Shown here piece after piece: positions 54,812 through 63,101 of a DNA stretch of 64,000 nt. The notes below the pieces were generated by a model. It saw only the letters and a program-made list of their open reading frames with translations. It did not search any database and had not been told where the DNA came from. This DNA is from JAUIAI01 sp050633665. GTDB lineage: Bacteria; Pseudomonadota; Gammaproteobacteria; Burkholderiales; Burkholderiaceae_E. Made by a program: the position numbers and the translations under genes. The DNA lies in NCBI GenBank assembly GCA_050633665.1, contig JBOEGY010000003.1, positions 106,093 to 170,092 of the forward strand, in the 5' to 3' direction. Numbering within the stretch: the first letter of the stretch is position 1; the number at the start of each line of letters is the position of its first letter.

Positions 54812-54839
54812 ATCTTAATGGTTTGGAATTGAGTGTCAA
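54812..54839 (-). promoter_or_regulatory. Sigma-70 promoter of the porin-hupE operon
   Basis: On the minus strand a perfect -35 TTGACA and TAAGAT (4 of 6 bases) are separated by 16 bp. It lies about 100 bp upstream of the porin gene and 20 bp upstream of the palindrome. Confidence 0.6.
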
Positions 54840-54870
54840 AAAATGTGTCTGCGGACCGGGGCGTCAATGA

Positions 54871-55416
54871 CTACCAATAGACGGGGTAATCAAACTCTTT
54901 AACGCACACGGGGCGTTCATGAATAGCTGCAATGGGTTCATCTGTTAATGATTGGCCAAGCCATCCCGCTGGCATTGAAAGCGCTAATGGAGCCCGGATC
55001 ACATCCTCCGAGAGCGGCACAAAACCAGACCTGGCGTAAAAAGCCGGATCACCATAAGTAACCGCCACATTCGCACAACGGCGCTTCAGTTCATTAAGCC
55101 CATAAGCAATCAGTGACTGCCCCACGCCCCTCCCCTGAGATTCGGTACTTACTGCCACCGGGGCGAGCATATAGACTTGAACAGGCACATTGAATCGAAG
55201 ACGCGTAAAAAAAATACAAGCGATAAGTGATTCATTTTCATAGGAGCCGAAACAGAGAATTTCTGTATTGTCGATTCTGGAAGCCAACCCATAAGAAAGA
55301 CTGCCAATTAACCGCCCTTCTTCTTCTCCCTCAGCGGAGGTGAAAACGGACGTAAACAGGTCTAGAACCGCTTCTCTTTTCGAGTTGTTCAAAGCTTGGT
55401 GAATCACGATTTTCAA
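54871..55416 (-). CDS. GNAT family N-acetyltransferase
   Basis: The 181-residue protein has the pattern of the YhbS-type GNAT group: VYMLAPVAVSTESQGRGVGQSLIAYGLNELKRRC, then VTYGDPAFYARSGFVPLSED. The acetyl-CoA phosphate loop QGRGVG is intact. The start overlaps the stop of the upstream membrane-protein gene by 4 bp, so they form an operon. The acceptor is unknown. Confidence 0.9.
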   Translation of the reverse strand: MKIVIHQALNNSKREAVLDLFTSVFTSAEGEEEGRLIGSLSYGLASRIDNTEILCFGSYENESLIACIFFTRLRFNVPVQVYMLAPVAVSTESQGRGVGQSLIAYGLNELKRRCANVAVTYGDPAFYARSGFVPLSEDVIRAPLALSMPAGWLGQSLTDEPIAAIHERPVCVKEFDYPVYW

Positions 55417-56207
55417 GCCTCCACCGCTGACAGCACAGCATCGGCAATCTTGCGCTCGATATCTCGTGCGCGTGCCACGCCGACCAGACCCCCATCTGGC
55501 GCGACCACTGCTGCGACGGAAAGATCACTCGCACGAAGCTTTCGCAACACATCAATGCAGTCCTGGTCTGGCATCACTTGAAAGGTGACATACCGGAATG
55601 GAAGCCCAACATTAAACGCGCTCTCTTTGAGAGCATTGGTGAATTGATCAATTGCCTCGGAGTTGAAATCAAGCGAAATCGACTCGTCAAAGCGCCGAGA
55701 CACCCGAAAATGCTCAACCGGGACGAGCGCATAGAATTCTCCGGTAGGCCGAGTGATTTCGAAGTACTCAACATTTGGCAAGCGCAACAGGTATTCCTGA
55801 ATCGAAGACTCTTCATAGTAATTCTTTAGACCCAAAACAAACGACAACCTGCCGACGCCCGCCCGGTCTGAGATCGACATACTGTCAAGCCGAGAAATAC
55901 TCTCTTTAGCCCGCGACTTCGGGAAAGCGACAACTTCGCGGACTTGAACGGCAACAGAACGCACGGGAGTTCTCAGCAGTGTTTCGAACTCCATACCAAA
56001 GCCCTTGAACGTTTTGACATAACCTCCGGCAATAATCCCGAGCAATAAGGGAACGCCAGCAACAATTAGCCACTGCGATTTAAGCCCGAGTATCGGCGAC
56101 CCGTCGTACTGGAGCCGAAAAAACAGAAGCAACAGGAAAGCAGAGACACCCACGCACAATACGAGAAAAGTGTGCTGCTTCCATAGTTTTTGAAAGACGT
56201 TTCCCAT
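55413..56207 (-). CDS. Membrane protein with two helices and a C-terminal CBS-like segment
   Basis: The 264-residue product has two N-terminal membrane helices (VLCVGVSAFLLLLFF and WLIVAGVPLLLGIIAGG). A soluble region without a recognised family follows (about 75-215). The C-terminal segment VLRKLRASDLSVAAVVAPDGGLVGVARARDIERKI resembles half of a CBS domain, which might bind adenosine nucleotides in a dimer. It is coupled to the GNAT gene by a 4-bp overlap. Function unknown. Confidence 0.65.
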   Translation of the reverse strand: MGNVFQKLWKQHTFLVLCVGVSAFLLLLFFRLQYDGSPILGLKSQWLIVAGVPLLLGIIAGGYVKTFKGFGMEFETLLRTPVRSVAVQVREVVAFPKSRAKESISRLDSMSISDRAGVGRLSFVLGLKNYYEESSIQEYLLRLPNVEYFEITRPTGEFYALVPVEHFRVSRRFDESISLDFNSEAIDQFTNALKESAFNVGLPFRYVTFQVMPDQDCIDVLRKLRASDLSVAAVVAPDGGLVGVARARDIERKIADAVLSAVEA

Positions 56208-56261
56208 GATGTTCTCGTCCTCTGTTTAGTTGCGATTTGATTGGCTACTGGCAGTTGACCT

Positions 56262-56981
56262 TTAACACTTACTATCAGATTGGGGCGGTAGTTGGGCTTC
56301 TATTTCCAGCTTGTCAATAACCGACCAGACCCGGATGATCTTCCGGTCAAGAAACTCATAAAACACATTCTCGGCAAAAGACACTTTCCGTCCATTAACG
56401 CTTAGATTCAGAAAACGGCCAACCGGGGAACAATTGAACCGGAGACGGCTTGCCAGATACGGCGGCTCGGCCACTGCCAGTTCAATCGCGAAGGATAAAT
56501 CAGGAATCTCGGCGAAATCCTGCTCCAACATCTTGCGATAGCCAGCCAGACCAAGGCGCGTATCATTGCGCGAAACCGCTTGATGGACAAAGCGCGACAG
56601 ATTGCCCCAGTCCTGCTGATTCAGACAAGCGATGTAATCATGATAGATACTGGTTAGCTCAGAAGTAGCGTCGCCTTGCGCTGTACTCTCTGCCCAGGCC
56701 AGGAAAGCTTCCAGCATCTCGGTTAGATTCTTTGGGCCACAGTAGCCAACGAACTCATGCTCGGCCACCTCACAGACGAGCCAATCGCGCTCATCGTCGC
56801 GCTGGATCATGACTTTCTTGAAGTCCCGGTGCATTAAGTCGGTTCCGGATAACTGAACCCGAAGATGCCACCCGGGATTGTCTACGCTATTCAGGAAAAC
56901 GCCATAAGTATGCTCCCAGCCGCCATTGCATTGCGCCAGGTACCAATCTTGAAGCCTTACCAGTGCATCAGTCTTTTGCAT
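56262..56981 (-). CDS. Imm53-SnoaL-like fusion protein
   Basis: The 239-residue protein has two distinct halves. Residues 1-100 match the Imm53 immunity-protein family: LQDWYLAQCNGGWEHTYGV, NSVDNPGWHLRVQLSGTDL, DWLVCEVAEHEFVGYCGPKNL and LEAFLAWAEST. Residues 105-239 match a SnoaL/ester cyclase-like NTF2 fold (YHDYIACLNQQDWGNLSRFV, a phenylalanine-rich C-terminal sheet). I know no such fusion as standard. No toxin gene is adjacent. The Imm53 part may protect against a polymorphic toxin, while the SnoaL part may bind a small ligand (inference). Confidence 0.8.
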   Translation of the reverse strand: MQKTDALVRLQDWYLAQCNGGWEHTYGVFLNSVDNPGWHLRVQLSGTDLMHRDFKKVMIQRDDERDWLVCEVAEHEFVGYCGPKNLTEMLEAFLAWAESTAQGDATSELTSIYHDYIACLNQQDWGNLSRFVHQAVSRNDTRLGLAGYRKMLEQDFAEIPDLSFAIELAVAEPPYLASRLRFNCSPVGRFLNLSVNGRKVSFAENVFYEFLDRKIIRVWSVIDKLEIEAQLPPQSDSKC

Positions 56982-57136
56982 GAAACCCCGCGCTACCAGA
57001 AACAGAAACGGCTAGAAACAGAAGCGGTATCTTGTTGACTCATCTGTCAGGTTCGTGCCCTGGTGCCGTCGGGTTTGGTTCCCGGCCTCCCGGCCATCAA
57101 TACGCGAGCGAAAAGAGAACAAGCATAGCGGGCATA

Positions 57137-57445
57137 CTAATCCTCGGTGATGGAACTGGCAAAGCGGAAAAGATCAAAACACAATCGCCCCGACGTTATC
57201 ACCCCATCACGGTTAGTGCCGGTAAACGTGAACAGCTTACGGTTCTTGCCACAAGAGCGGCGTGTCACGAAGACATCCACTTGCGTATACCCTTCACGCT
57301 CAAGACGCTCTTTCGCGGAAGCGGCATTGCGTGGGTAAGCTAGCTCAAACACGAACAGGATTGCAACACACGCAACAACCCCTAAGAGTACGATTGGTAC
57401 TGACAGGCGCTTTTTGTTCGCTGTAGTTTTATTCTGTTCAGTCAT
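57137..57445 (-). CDS. Hypothetical protein with one membrane helix
   Basis: A 102-residue product with a short polar N-terminus, one hydrophobic helix (VPIVLLGVVACVAILFVFEL) and a basic C-terminal domain with several Arg/Lys and two Cys. I recognise no family. It is likely an inner-membrane protein with an external domain. It lies within the accessory-looking stretch. Confidence 0.55.
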   Translation of the reverse strand: MTEQNKTTANKKRLSVPIVLLGVVACVAILFVFELAYPRNAASAKERLEREGYTQVDVFVTRRSCGKNRKLFTFTGTNRDGVITSGRLCFDLFRFASSITED

Positions 57446-57602
57446 CAGAATGCATTTAGGGGCGCGTAGAACCGATCATTGCAAAAGTTCAAGAATACGA
57501 GGCTACCAACAAAGCATCCGCGCTGTCGTGCCCCCCCCACCCGCGATAAAGCACGGCGCCGATATGTAGAAAACTCCATTAAAGTGAATCAAGGAGATTT
57601 CT

Positions 57603-57659
57603 ATGAGAAAGTCACGGCATTGCGACAGCCAGATTCTGGCATTTCTGATAATAAAGTGA
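57603..57659 (+). pseudogene. N-terminal remnant of an IS3-family transposase OrfA
   Basis: The ATG at 57603 with AAGGAG 6 bp upstream opens MRKSRHCDSQILAFL, closely resembling the start of IS3-family OrfA proteins (MRKSRFSDSQI-type), and then hits a stop after 18 codons. The preceding leader also looks like an IS3 left-end leader. Only about 15 codons survive, so this is an old insertion scar. Confidence 0.5.
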
Positions 57660-57683
57660 GCAAGGCATGTCAGTTATCGTGTT

Positions 57684-57959
57684 TCATGTATTGACTTCAT
57701 ATTCGTTCACATCAAATGCTTCCACGACTGAAAAAATATCACTTTGCGGTCCAGCGTTCCGAAAGCTGTTCAGTGAAGAACGAGACTTCCATCTTTCGAA
57801 AATATTTACTCTGTTTATATCAATTGGATCAGGCGACACCGAGAAATCCTCACAATCTTCAATTTCTCTTGCCTTCTTCACTGCGGCTAGTGATTCATTC
57901 ACGAATTCATCACGCAAACCAGACGATATTTTCAGTTTTCCTGCAATGATGATCGCCAT
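57684..57959 (-). CDS. Antibiotic biosynthesis monooxygenase (ABM) domain protein
   Basis: A 91-residue single-domain protein with the ABM/YgiN pattern: GKLKISSGLRDEFVNESLAAVKKARE, then DCEDFSVSPDPIDINRVNIFERWKS and a FRNAGP segment. Such proteins are small dimeric monooxygenases acting on quinols or similar molecules; the reaction here is unknown. It is intact and lower in GC than its neighbours. Confidence 0.85.
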   Translation of the reverse strand: MAIIIAGKLKISSGLRDEFVNESLAAVKKAREIEDCEDFSVSPDPIDINRVNIFERWKSRSSLNSFRNAGPQSDIFSVVEAFDVNEYEVNT

Positions 57960-58104
57960 GAAGATACTCTCGGAAAAATTTAGTGATTCAGCTGAGCGGC
58001 ACTTGCTATGACGCGGTCATCACCTAGTCTTTGGGTAGCAAACAGTACCGCGTGCTCGCCTATTGGCCGCCACGGTCAGTGTGCATCATCAGTACAATCT
58101 AATA

Positions 58105-58323
58105 CTAGTCATCTGCATGATCGTATTCTTCCGGACTAATTGATCCGTCCTCGTCCGCATCAATTTCCTTAAAGTCTAATTGCTTTAACACCTTGGCTTC
58201 CTCGGCCGAGATGACGCCATCGCCGTTAGTATCAATACTGTTGAAATCGGGTTTCTCACCGGCAAAAGCGATGGCACTGAAAAGGCAAAAGGCCGTAGCC
58301 ATCATAAAGGGACTGGTTTTCAT
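58105..58323 (-). CDS. Secreted EF-hand calcium-binding protein
   Basis: A 72-residue protein with a Sec signal (ATAFCLFSAIAFAG) and two EF-hands: DTNGDGVISAEE and DADEDGSISPEE. The loop positions D-x-N/D-x-D-G match calcium binding. The start at 58323 has AGGAGA upstream; a Met 13 codons earlier is also in frame. It should be a small periplasmic or extracellular calcium-binding protein. Confidence 0.9.
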   Translation of the reverse strand: MKTSPFMMATAFCLFSAIAFAGEKPDFNSIDTNGDGVISAEEAKVLKQLDFKEIDADEDGSISPEEYDHADD

Positions 58324-58456
58324 TCGACTCTCCTGTTTGAGCGACTTTGAATGCCGACTCAATACGCCACAGACTCGTATTGACGATTTCGGCTTATTTT
58401 ATCGATCAAAGATTTTGCAATCGAACACACGAATCGAATCAGACGGACTCGCGCAG

Positions 58457-58496
58457 CCGCCATTAACCGCCATTAACCGCCATCAACCGCCATTAG
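58457..58496. repeat. Four tandem 10-bp repeats (CCGCCATTAA)
   Basis: Four near-identical copies of CCGCCATTAA span the 3' end of the amidohydrolase gene, including its stop codon; the third copy has CATCAA and the last ends CATTAG. A slippage-prone repeat that sets the C-terminal residues and the stop position of that protein. Confidence 0.8.
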
Positions 58497-59943
58497 CGCG
58501 CAGATTAAGAAACTCGCGGCGGTTCTTCGGGCCATAGGTTGCGAACGCGGGATTGGGGTGCTCCAGATAGGCCAGCCGCCGTTGCCGGACCGCATCATTG
58601 CCGGCGCGCCGTTGCACCTCCTCGGCCGACACGCCGTACGGACGGGTGGCGTTCAGGCCGAAAATCTTCGCCTTGAGCGCGGCCGTCATTTGGGCGTAAC
58701 CGTATTGCTCACGGAAACGGTCCGAAATCTCAAAAGCACGAAACGCCTGGATCTGATCCTGGGGCGAGCCATACCAAACCGAGTCAGTACCCCACAACAC
58801 ATTGTCTTCGCCGCAATAGCGGATCAGCTTGCCCAGCGTATGCGCTGCCTGATCCGGGTCACGCATCAGAAAACGCCAGGTCGAACCCAGCTCGGCGTAG
58901 ACATTGGCGCCCGGCCCAACACCGGCATCCAGCAGCGACTGGCACAACACGTCGATACCGGCCGCCCGGCCCTTGCCAGGCGAGAAAGCCGACTCGGTTG
59001 TGTTTGTGTCGAACCCGGAGTGATAGAGGATAAAGTTGATGTCCGGGTGCCGCCGGGCGGCCTCGCCGATGTCCACGCAGGTTGAATGTTCGAACGAGCG
59101 CGGCCCAAATGCCAGGCCCTTGTGGATTGCTATATTGCGCACGCCCAGTTTTTTCGCTTGCTCGATCATCCGCTCGCCGGCATCGTCGGTCATGAAAAAC
59201 CCCTGCCCGTCCGGGCCCCACTGCGTATAAGTCTTCCATGCCGCTATCGGGAACTGTTCGGCCAGCCGTTGCATGTCTTCGATGTCACCCGCCTGATTGG
59301 GATTGACCCGTCCGTGCAGCATCAGGCGGTGATTGCCCTGCATCGATTCAACGATACGTCGCGTCGCGTCGGCCTCTTCGATCTTCAGGGGTTCATCCGC
59401 GCGCGTGGAAGGCACAAACGACAACACCATCATATCGGTGTCAGAGTCGAGAAACACATCTTTAATGAAACTGTCCGGGCCCAGGCAATTGAGCGCCAGA
59501 ACCGAATCAGCCTCGCCGGTAATACACGGATTGGGCATCCATCGGTGCGGTGCGTAGCCGTTGCGGGTTTGCTCCAGCCAGCTACCCTGCGGATTCACGT
59601 AATGACCCTGCACATCAAAAATAAACTCGTTGCCGGCCAATGCGTCGAGCGCGGCCGCGTCATCGAGTCCGGCCTCGCGTGGCAGCGCATAGGTCGCGCC
59701 GGTCTTGCCTACCGCGGCGTTCGCATCATTGATTGCCAGCAACGTCGTTGCCGCGCCGCAGGCGGACATCAGGAAAGCCCGCCGGCTGCGACCGGTTCGC
59801 CGCGCATGATCATCTGCCCGGCGCAGGGCGTCCGCGTTGGCAACGACGTGATGCTTGTCAAGCGGCACCGGTGCGAACTCGCCATTGCTGGTGGAATCGA
59901 TGCGAACCGGCAGTCGCAGGCCTTCAGGATCATGGTCAGTCAT
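58483..59943 (-). CDS. Amidohydrolase-family TIM-barrel hydrolase with Tat signal
   Basis: A 486-residue protein. A long N-terminal region ends in a twin-arginine signal (SRRAFLMSACGAATTLLA), so it may be exported by Tat. The amidohydrolase core contains FIFDVQGHYV (the HxH-like site reads Gln-Gly-His), IHKG, FILYHSGFD and a late WGTDSVWYGS with the metal-binding Asp. The start at 59943 overlaps the stop of the molybdenum hydroxylase gene by 8 bp, so it is coupled. The stop codon lies in a tandem repeat. Confidence 0.85.
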   Translation of the reverse strand: MTDHDPEGLRLPVRIDSTSNGEFAPVPLDKHHVVANADALRRADDHARRTGRSRRAFLMSACGAATTLLAINDANAAVGKTGATYALPREAGLDDAAALDALAGNEFIFDVQGHYVNPQGSWLEQTRNGYAPHRWMPNPCITGEADSVLALNCLGPDSFIKDVFLDSDTDMMVLSFVPSTRADEPLKIEEADATRRIVESMQGNHRLMLHGRVNPNQAGDIEDMQRLAEQFPIAAWKTYTQWGPDGQGFFMTDDAGERMIEQAKKLGVRNIAIHKGLAFGPRSFEHSTCVDIGEAARRHPDINFILYHSGFDTNTTESAFSPGKGRAAGIDVLCQSLLDAGVGPGANVYAELGSTWRFLMRDPDQAAHTLGKLIRYCGEDNVLWGTDSVWYGSPQDQIQAFRAFEISDRFREQYGYAQMTAALKAKIFGLNATRPYGVSAEEVQRRAGNDAVRQRRLAYLEHPNPAFATYGPKNRREFLNLRANGG

Positions 59944-62257
59944 CACAGACTCCGTGGGTCTTTGGCGGTGCGGCATTGATTGCCCGCCAGATCTTGGATG
60001 ATGTCAATGGCATGTCGAGGTGTTTAATGCCGTAGCCTCGCAGCGCATCGTGTACCGCGTTCATCAGCGCGCCCGGCGCGCCAATAGAGGCGACTTCACC
60101 AACCCCTTTCACGCCCAACTCGGAATTCGGGCTCTCGGTACTTGCCAGACTGGTATGGATCAACGGCAAATCGGCTGCCCGTGGCAGCGCGTAATCCAGC
60201 AGCGAGCCATTAATGATCTGCGCATGATCGTCATAACACGCCGCTTCCATAAGCACTTCCCCGATAGCCTGGGCAATGCCGCCGTGCAGTTGACCGTCGG
60301 TGGCCGGTTGATTGATCACCCGGCCCAGATCATTGACGGTGGTTATCCGGTCGATACGCACGCCACCGGTATCCGGGTCAACCTCGACCTCAAACACAAA
60401 AGCCCCATTGGGCGCGGTGGCAGAAACCCCGTCAAAGTCGCATTGGGCGAGGCAGCCAAGGCCCATCTCGTGGCTTCGCTGATCCGGGCTGAACTGTTCG
60501 AATTCGACAGCGAGCTGGGCTAGCGTAATGCACCGGTCGGTGCCGGCAATGGTGAAACGGCCCGCGCCGTAGCGAAGATCACCGGGGGCAGCTTCCAGTT
60601 GCTCGCTTGCTATTTCACGGGCTTGCCTGAGCAATTGCTTCGCCGTGCGGTACACGGTATTTCCGGCAATCGCCATCAGGTTAGAGCCGCCCGTCCCACC
60701 GCCTTTGTCCAGACACAAGCTGTCCCCCTGCTCCACCTGCACCGTCTCAATGGGTACCTCCAGTGCCTGAGCAACGATCATCGCCAGAGCCGTCCGATGG
60801 CCCTGGCCGCTATCCTGAGTCCCCGTTCGCACCAGGATGGTTCCGTCAGACAAAGCGCGCACTTCACTGCGCTCGTCAGTGGAGCCACCGGTTACATGGA
60901 CATAAAACCCTATACCAATACCGCGCAGCAGTCCGTTCAGCAGACTACTCTGCTGACGCACCGAAAACCTGTCCCAGTCTGATTCGATCCGTATCCGATT
61001 GGCAACTTGCGGATAGTTACCGGCGTCATACAACACACCAAAAGGCGTCTTGTACGGAAACGCCTGCGCTGGAATGAGATTGCGCTCGCGCAGCGCAAAA
61101 CGATCAATCCCCAGCTCATGGGCCGCCACGTCAATCAGCCGTTCCAGCGTACTGACCGTTTCGGGCTTGCCGGCGCCCCGGTAAGCGTCAACTGGCACCT
61201 TGTTGGTCAGATAGGCTTGCACCCGATACGACATACCGGGAATTCGATAGACGTGGCCCATCGTGCGAACCGACCCTTCCGTGACAATGGCTGGGGCTGC
61301 GGCGCTGAGGAACGCGCCCATATCCGCCGTACTATCAATCTGCAGCGCGAGAAACTCACCCGCTTTGCTCAACGCGAGCCTCGCGTGATCAATTCGCCCA
61401 CGACCCATAATGTCAGAACTGAACGATTCACTGCGTGTCCCGACCCACTTGACCGGGCTGCCAGTCAAGCGGGCAGCCAGTAGCGAAAGCACCTGTTCCG
61501 GATACGGCCAGATCTTGACCGCAAAGCTACCGCCCACATCGTGCGTCATGACCCGCAAACGCTCGCTCTCAGCCCCTAGAACCGCTGAGAGCGCGGCCTG
61601 AAGCGACATGACCCCCTGGCTGGGAGTGACCAGCGTATATTGGCCAGAGGTTTGATCAAAGCTTGCCAGACAACCCCGGGTCTCTATCGGGCTGATCGCA
61701 ATACGCGGGTGGTGAACCGTCAGTTCAACCACATGGTCAGCAGCATCAAACGCCGCCTGGGTTTGTTCGGGGTTACCGCCGACCCATTCAAAACTGAGAT
61801 TGCGGGGAATGTCCGGCCAGATCGCCGCTCCGTCTGCCGCCTGCATGACATCAGCAACGAGGGGGAGCTCTTCGAACTCGAACACCATGCGTTCAACGGC
61901 ATCGAGCGCTTGCGACAGCGTCTGGGCAACAACCGCAGCAACCGGTTGCCCGACATAAACAACCTTCGTATCGGCCAGGATCGGTTGTGGTGGCTCTCGC
62001 ATAGGCTGGCCATCCACGCCGGTGACCCTCGCCCGGCTCGCAAAATGCCCGATACCGTGATCTGCCAGTTCTTTCGCCGTCAGAACCAGCCGAACCCCTG
62101 GCATCCCCTGTGCCTCGCGCGCATCCAGCCTACTGATCAGGCCATGCGCCGCCGGGGCGCGAAGCACAACCATAGACAACTGCCCGGACACGGACTCATC
62201 CTCGATAAACCGCCCCGCGCCGGTCAGCAACGCTTTATCTTCGATTCGAGCCGGCAT
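59936..62257 (-). CDS. Xanthine dehydrogenase-family molybdopterin-binding large subunit
   Basis: A 773-residue molybdenum hydroxylase. It has the N-terminal ARIEDKALLTGAGRFIED, the active-site loop DAYRGAGKPE (AYRGAG-type, as in non-CO-oxidising homologues), TQDSGQGHRTALAMI and KGVGEVASIGAPGALMNA. It has no 2Fe-2S or FAD subunit gene in the window, so partners must be elsewhere or it uses another acceptor. The start at 62257 is preferred because GGAG lies 8 bp upstream and the alternative TTG at 62281 adds 8 residues. It overlaps the amidohydrolase gene. Confidence 0.93.
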   Translation of the reverse strand: MPARIEDKALLTGAGRFIEDESVSGQLSMVVLRAPAAHGLISRLDAREAQGMPGVRLVLTAKELADHGIGHFASRARVTGVDGQPMREPPQPILADTKVVYVGQPVAAVVAQTLSQALDAVERMVFEFEELPLVADVMQAADGAAIWPDIPRNLSFEWVGGNPEQTQAAFDAADHVVELTVHHPRIAISPIETRGCLASFDQTSGQYTLVTPSQGVMSLQAALSAVLGAESERLRVMTHDVGGSFAVKIWPYPEQVLSLLAARLTGSPVKWVGTRSESFSSDIMGRGRIDHARLALSKAGEFLALQIDSTADMGAFLSAAAPAIVTEGSVRTMGHVYRIPGMSYRVQAYLTNKVPVDAYRGAGKPETVSTLERLIDVAAHELGIDRFALRERNLIPAQAFPYKTPFGVLYDAGNYPQVANRIRIESDWDRFSVRQQSSLLNGLLRGIGIGFYVHVTGGSTDERSEVRALSDGTILVRTGTQDSGQGHRTALAMIVAQALEVPIETVQVEQGDSLCLDKGGGTGGSNLMAIAGNTVYRTAKQLLRQAREIASEQLEAAPGDLRYGAGRFTIAGTDRCITLAQLAVEFEQFSPDQRSHEMGLGCLAQCDFDGVSATAPNGAFVFEVEVDPDTGGVRIDRITTVNDLGRVINQPATDGQLHGGIAQAIGEVLMEAACYDDHAQIINGSLLDYALPRAADLPLIHTSLASTESPNSELGVKGVGEVASIGAPGALMNAVHDALRGYGIKHLDMPLTSSKIWRAINAAPPKTHGVCDD

Positions 62258-62440
62258 CAACGACGCTCCAGAGTTCAGCAAGGAAATCCGGGTATTGTCG
62301 ACTTAACCGTGCTTTCGCGCTACTGCCTCTGGTGAAGCCGCCCAGCCCTCAGACCGTCCCCAAACTGATTGGCGAACACGATTGTCCGCGGTGGCCAAAT
62401 TGAACGCGGGATCAGTCGGCAAGACCCGTTTGCGTGACGA

Positions 62441-62911
62441 CTACCGAAATCGGTGGCAACCGCTGCAATTGCCCGACAATCGCCCGGCATAGTAATAATT
62501 GGGCGGCGAGGATGAAGCCAGCAGACGGGCCTTGGCAACATCTGCGCTGAACTGCTTCATATGCCCATCGAGCAGCAAATGGTTGGTCGATTTTCCGCCG
62601 GAAAGCTTCCACGCCACCTGATCAATCACGTTCAGTTGCGCGAGCACGTCTTTCTGGGTTGAGTCTCCAGTCGACTCAGTGGCAACCAGAGAGTCGAGCC
62701 GACTCATCGCGGCGGCCATCTGATGCATCGAGCTTTGCAGCTCAGTCTTTTCGATATAAACATATTCTGGGGGATAAGTGAGCTTACGAATATCCGCGCA
62801 AGCCGCAACTGCCAACAAGGCGCTGATCATCAACCATCGCGAGGGTTTTCCGACAAACACTGATCTTCTCCCAGACTCTGAATAGGCCGCAACGACAGAA
62901 AACCGACGCAA
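62441..62911 (-). CDS. Cytochrome c'-like lipoprotein
   Basis: The product is up to 156 residues: an N-terminal lipoprotein signal (hydrophobic stretch ending AVAAC) and a mostly helical domain with a C-terminal heme motif CSGCH. A single CxxCH at the C-terminus of a helical protein is characteristic of class II cytochromes c (c'-like). The N-terminus is uncertain. It precedes the molybdenum hydroxylase gene by about 180 bp on the same strand, so it may be its electron acceptor (inference). Confidence 0.7.
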   Translation of the reverse strand: MRRFSVVAAYSESGRRSVFVGKPSRWLMISALLAVAACADIRKLTYPPEYVYIEKTELQSSMHQMAAAMSRLDSLVATESTGDSTQKDVLAQLNVIDQVAWKLSGGKSTNHLLLDGHMKQFSADVAKARLLASSSPPNYYYAGRLSGNCSGCHRFR

Positions 62912-63101
62912 CCTGCCCGATCAGGCCAAGACGCTTCGGTCATCAGCGCATGGTTATCGGGCCAGGATCCCCGGCAAGAAGATCGTTCAGCGTTAGTGCA
63001 TTGTAAGACTGCGAGAGGCCGCGATCAAACCTTGTCGATAGTCTGCGTCCCCGTAACAGGCCCGACAGTTCAGTCAGAAACGACGTATGGAGCCAGGCGT
63101 T

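Noticed and set aside
59086..59979. 297-codon plus-strand open frame inside the amidohydrolase
   Set aside because: It is antisense to a protein with Tat signal and metal-site motifs, has Arg/His-rich content and no ribosome-binding site.
61640..62335. Open frame opposite the molybdenum hydroxylase
   Set aside because: Antisense to a strongly conserved gene with no recognisable domains of its own.
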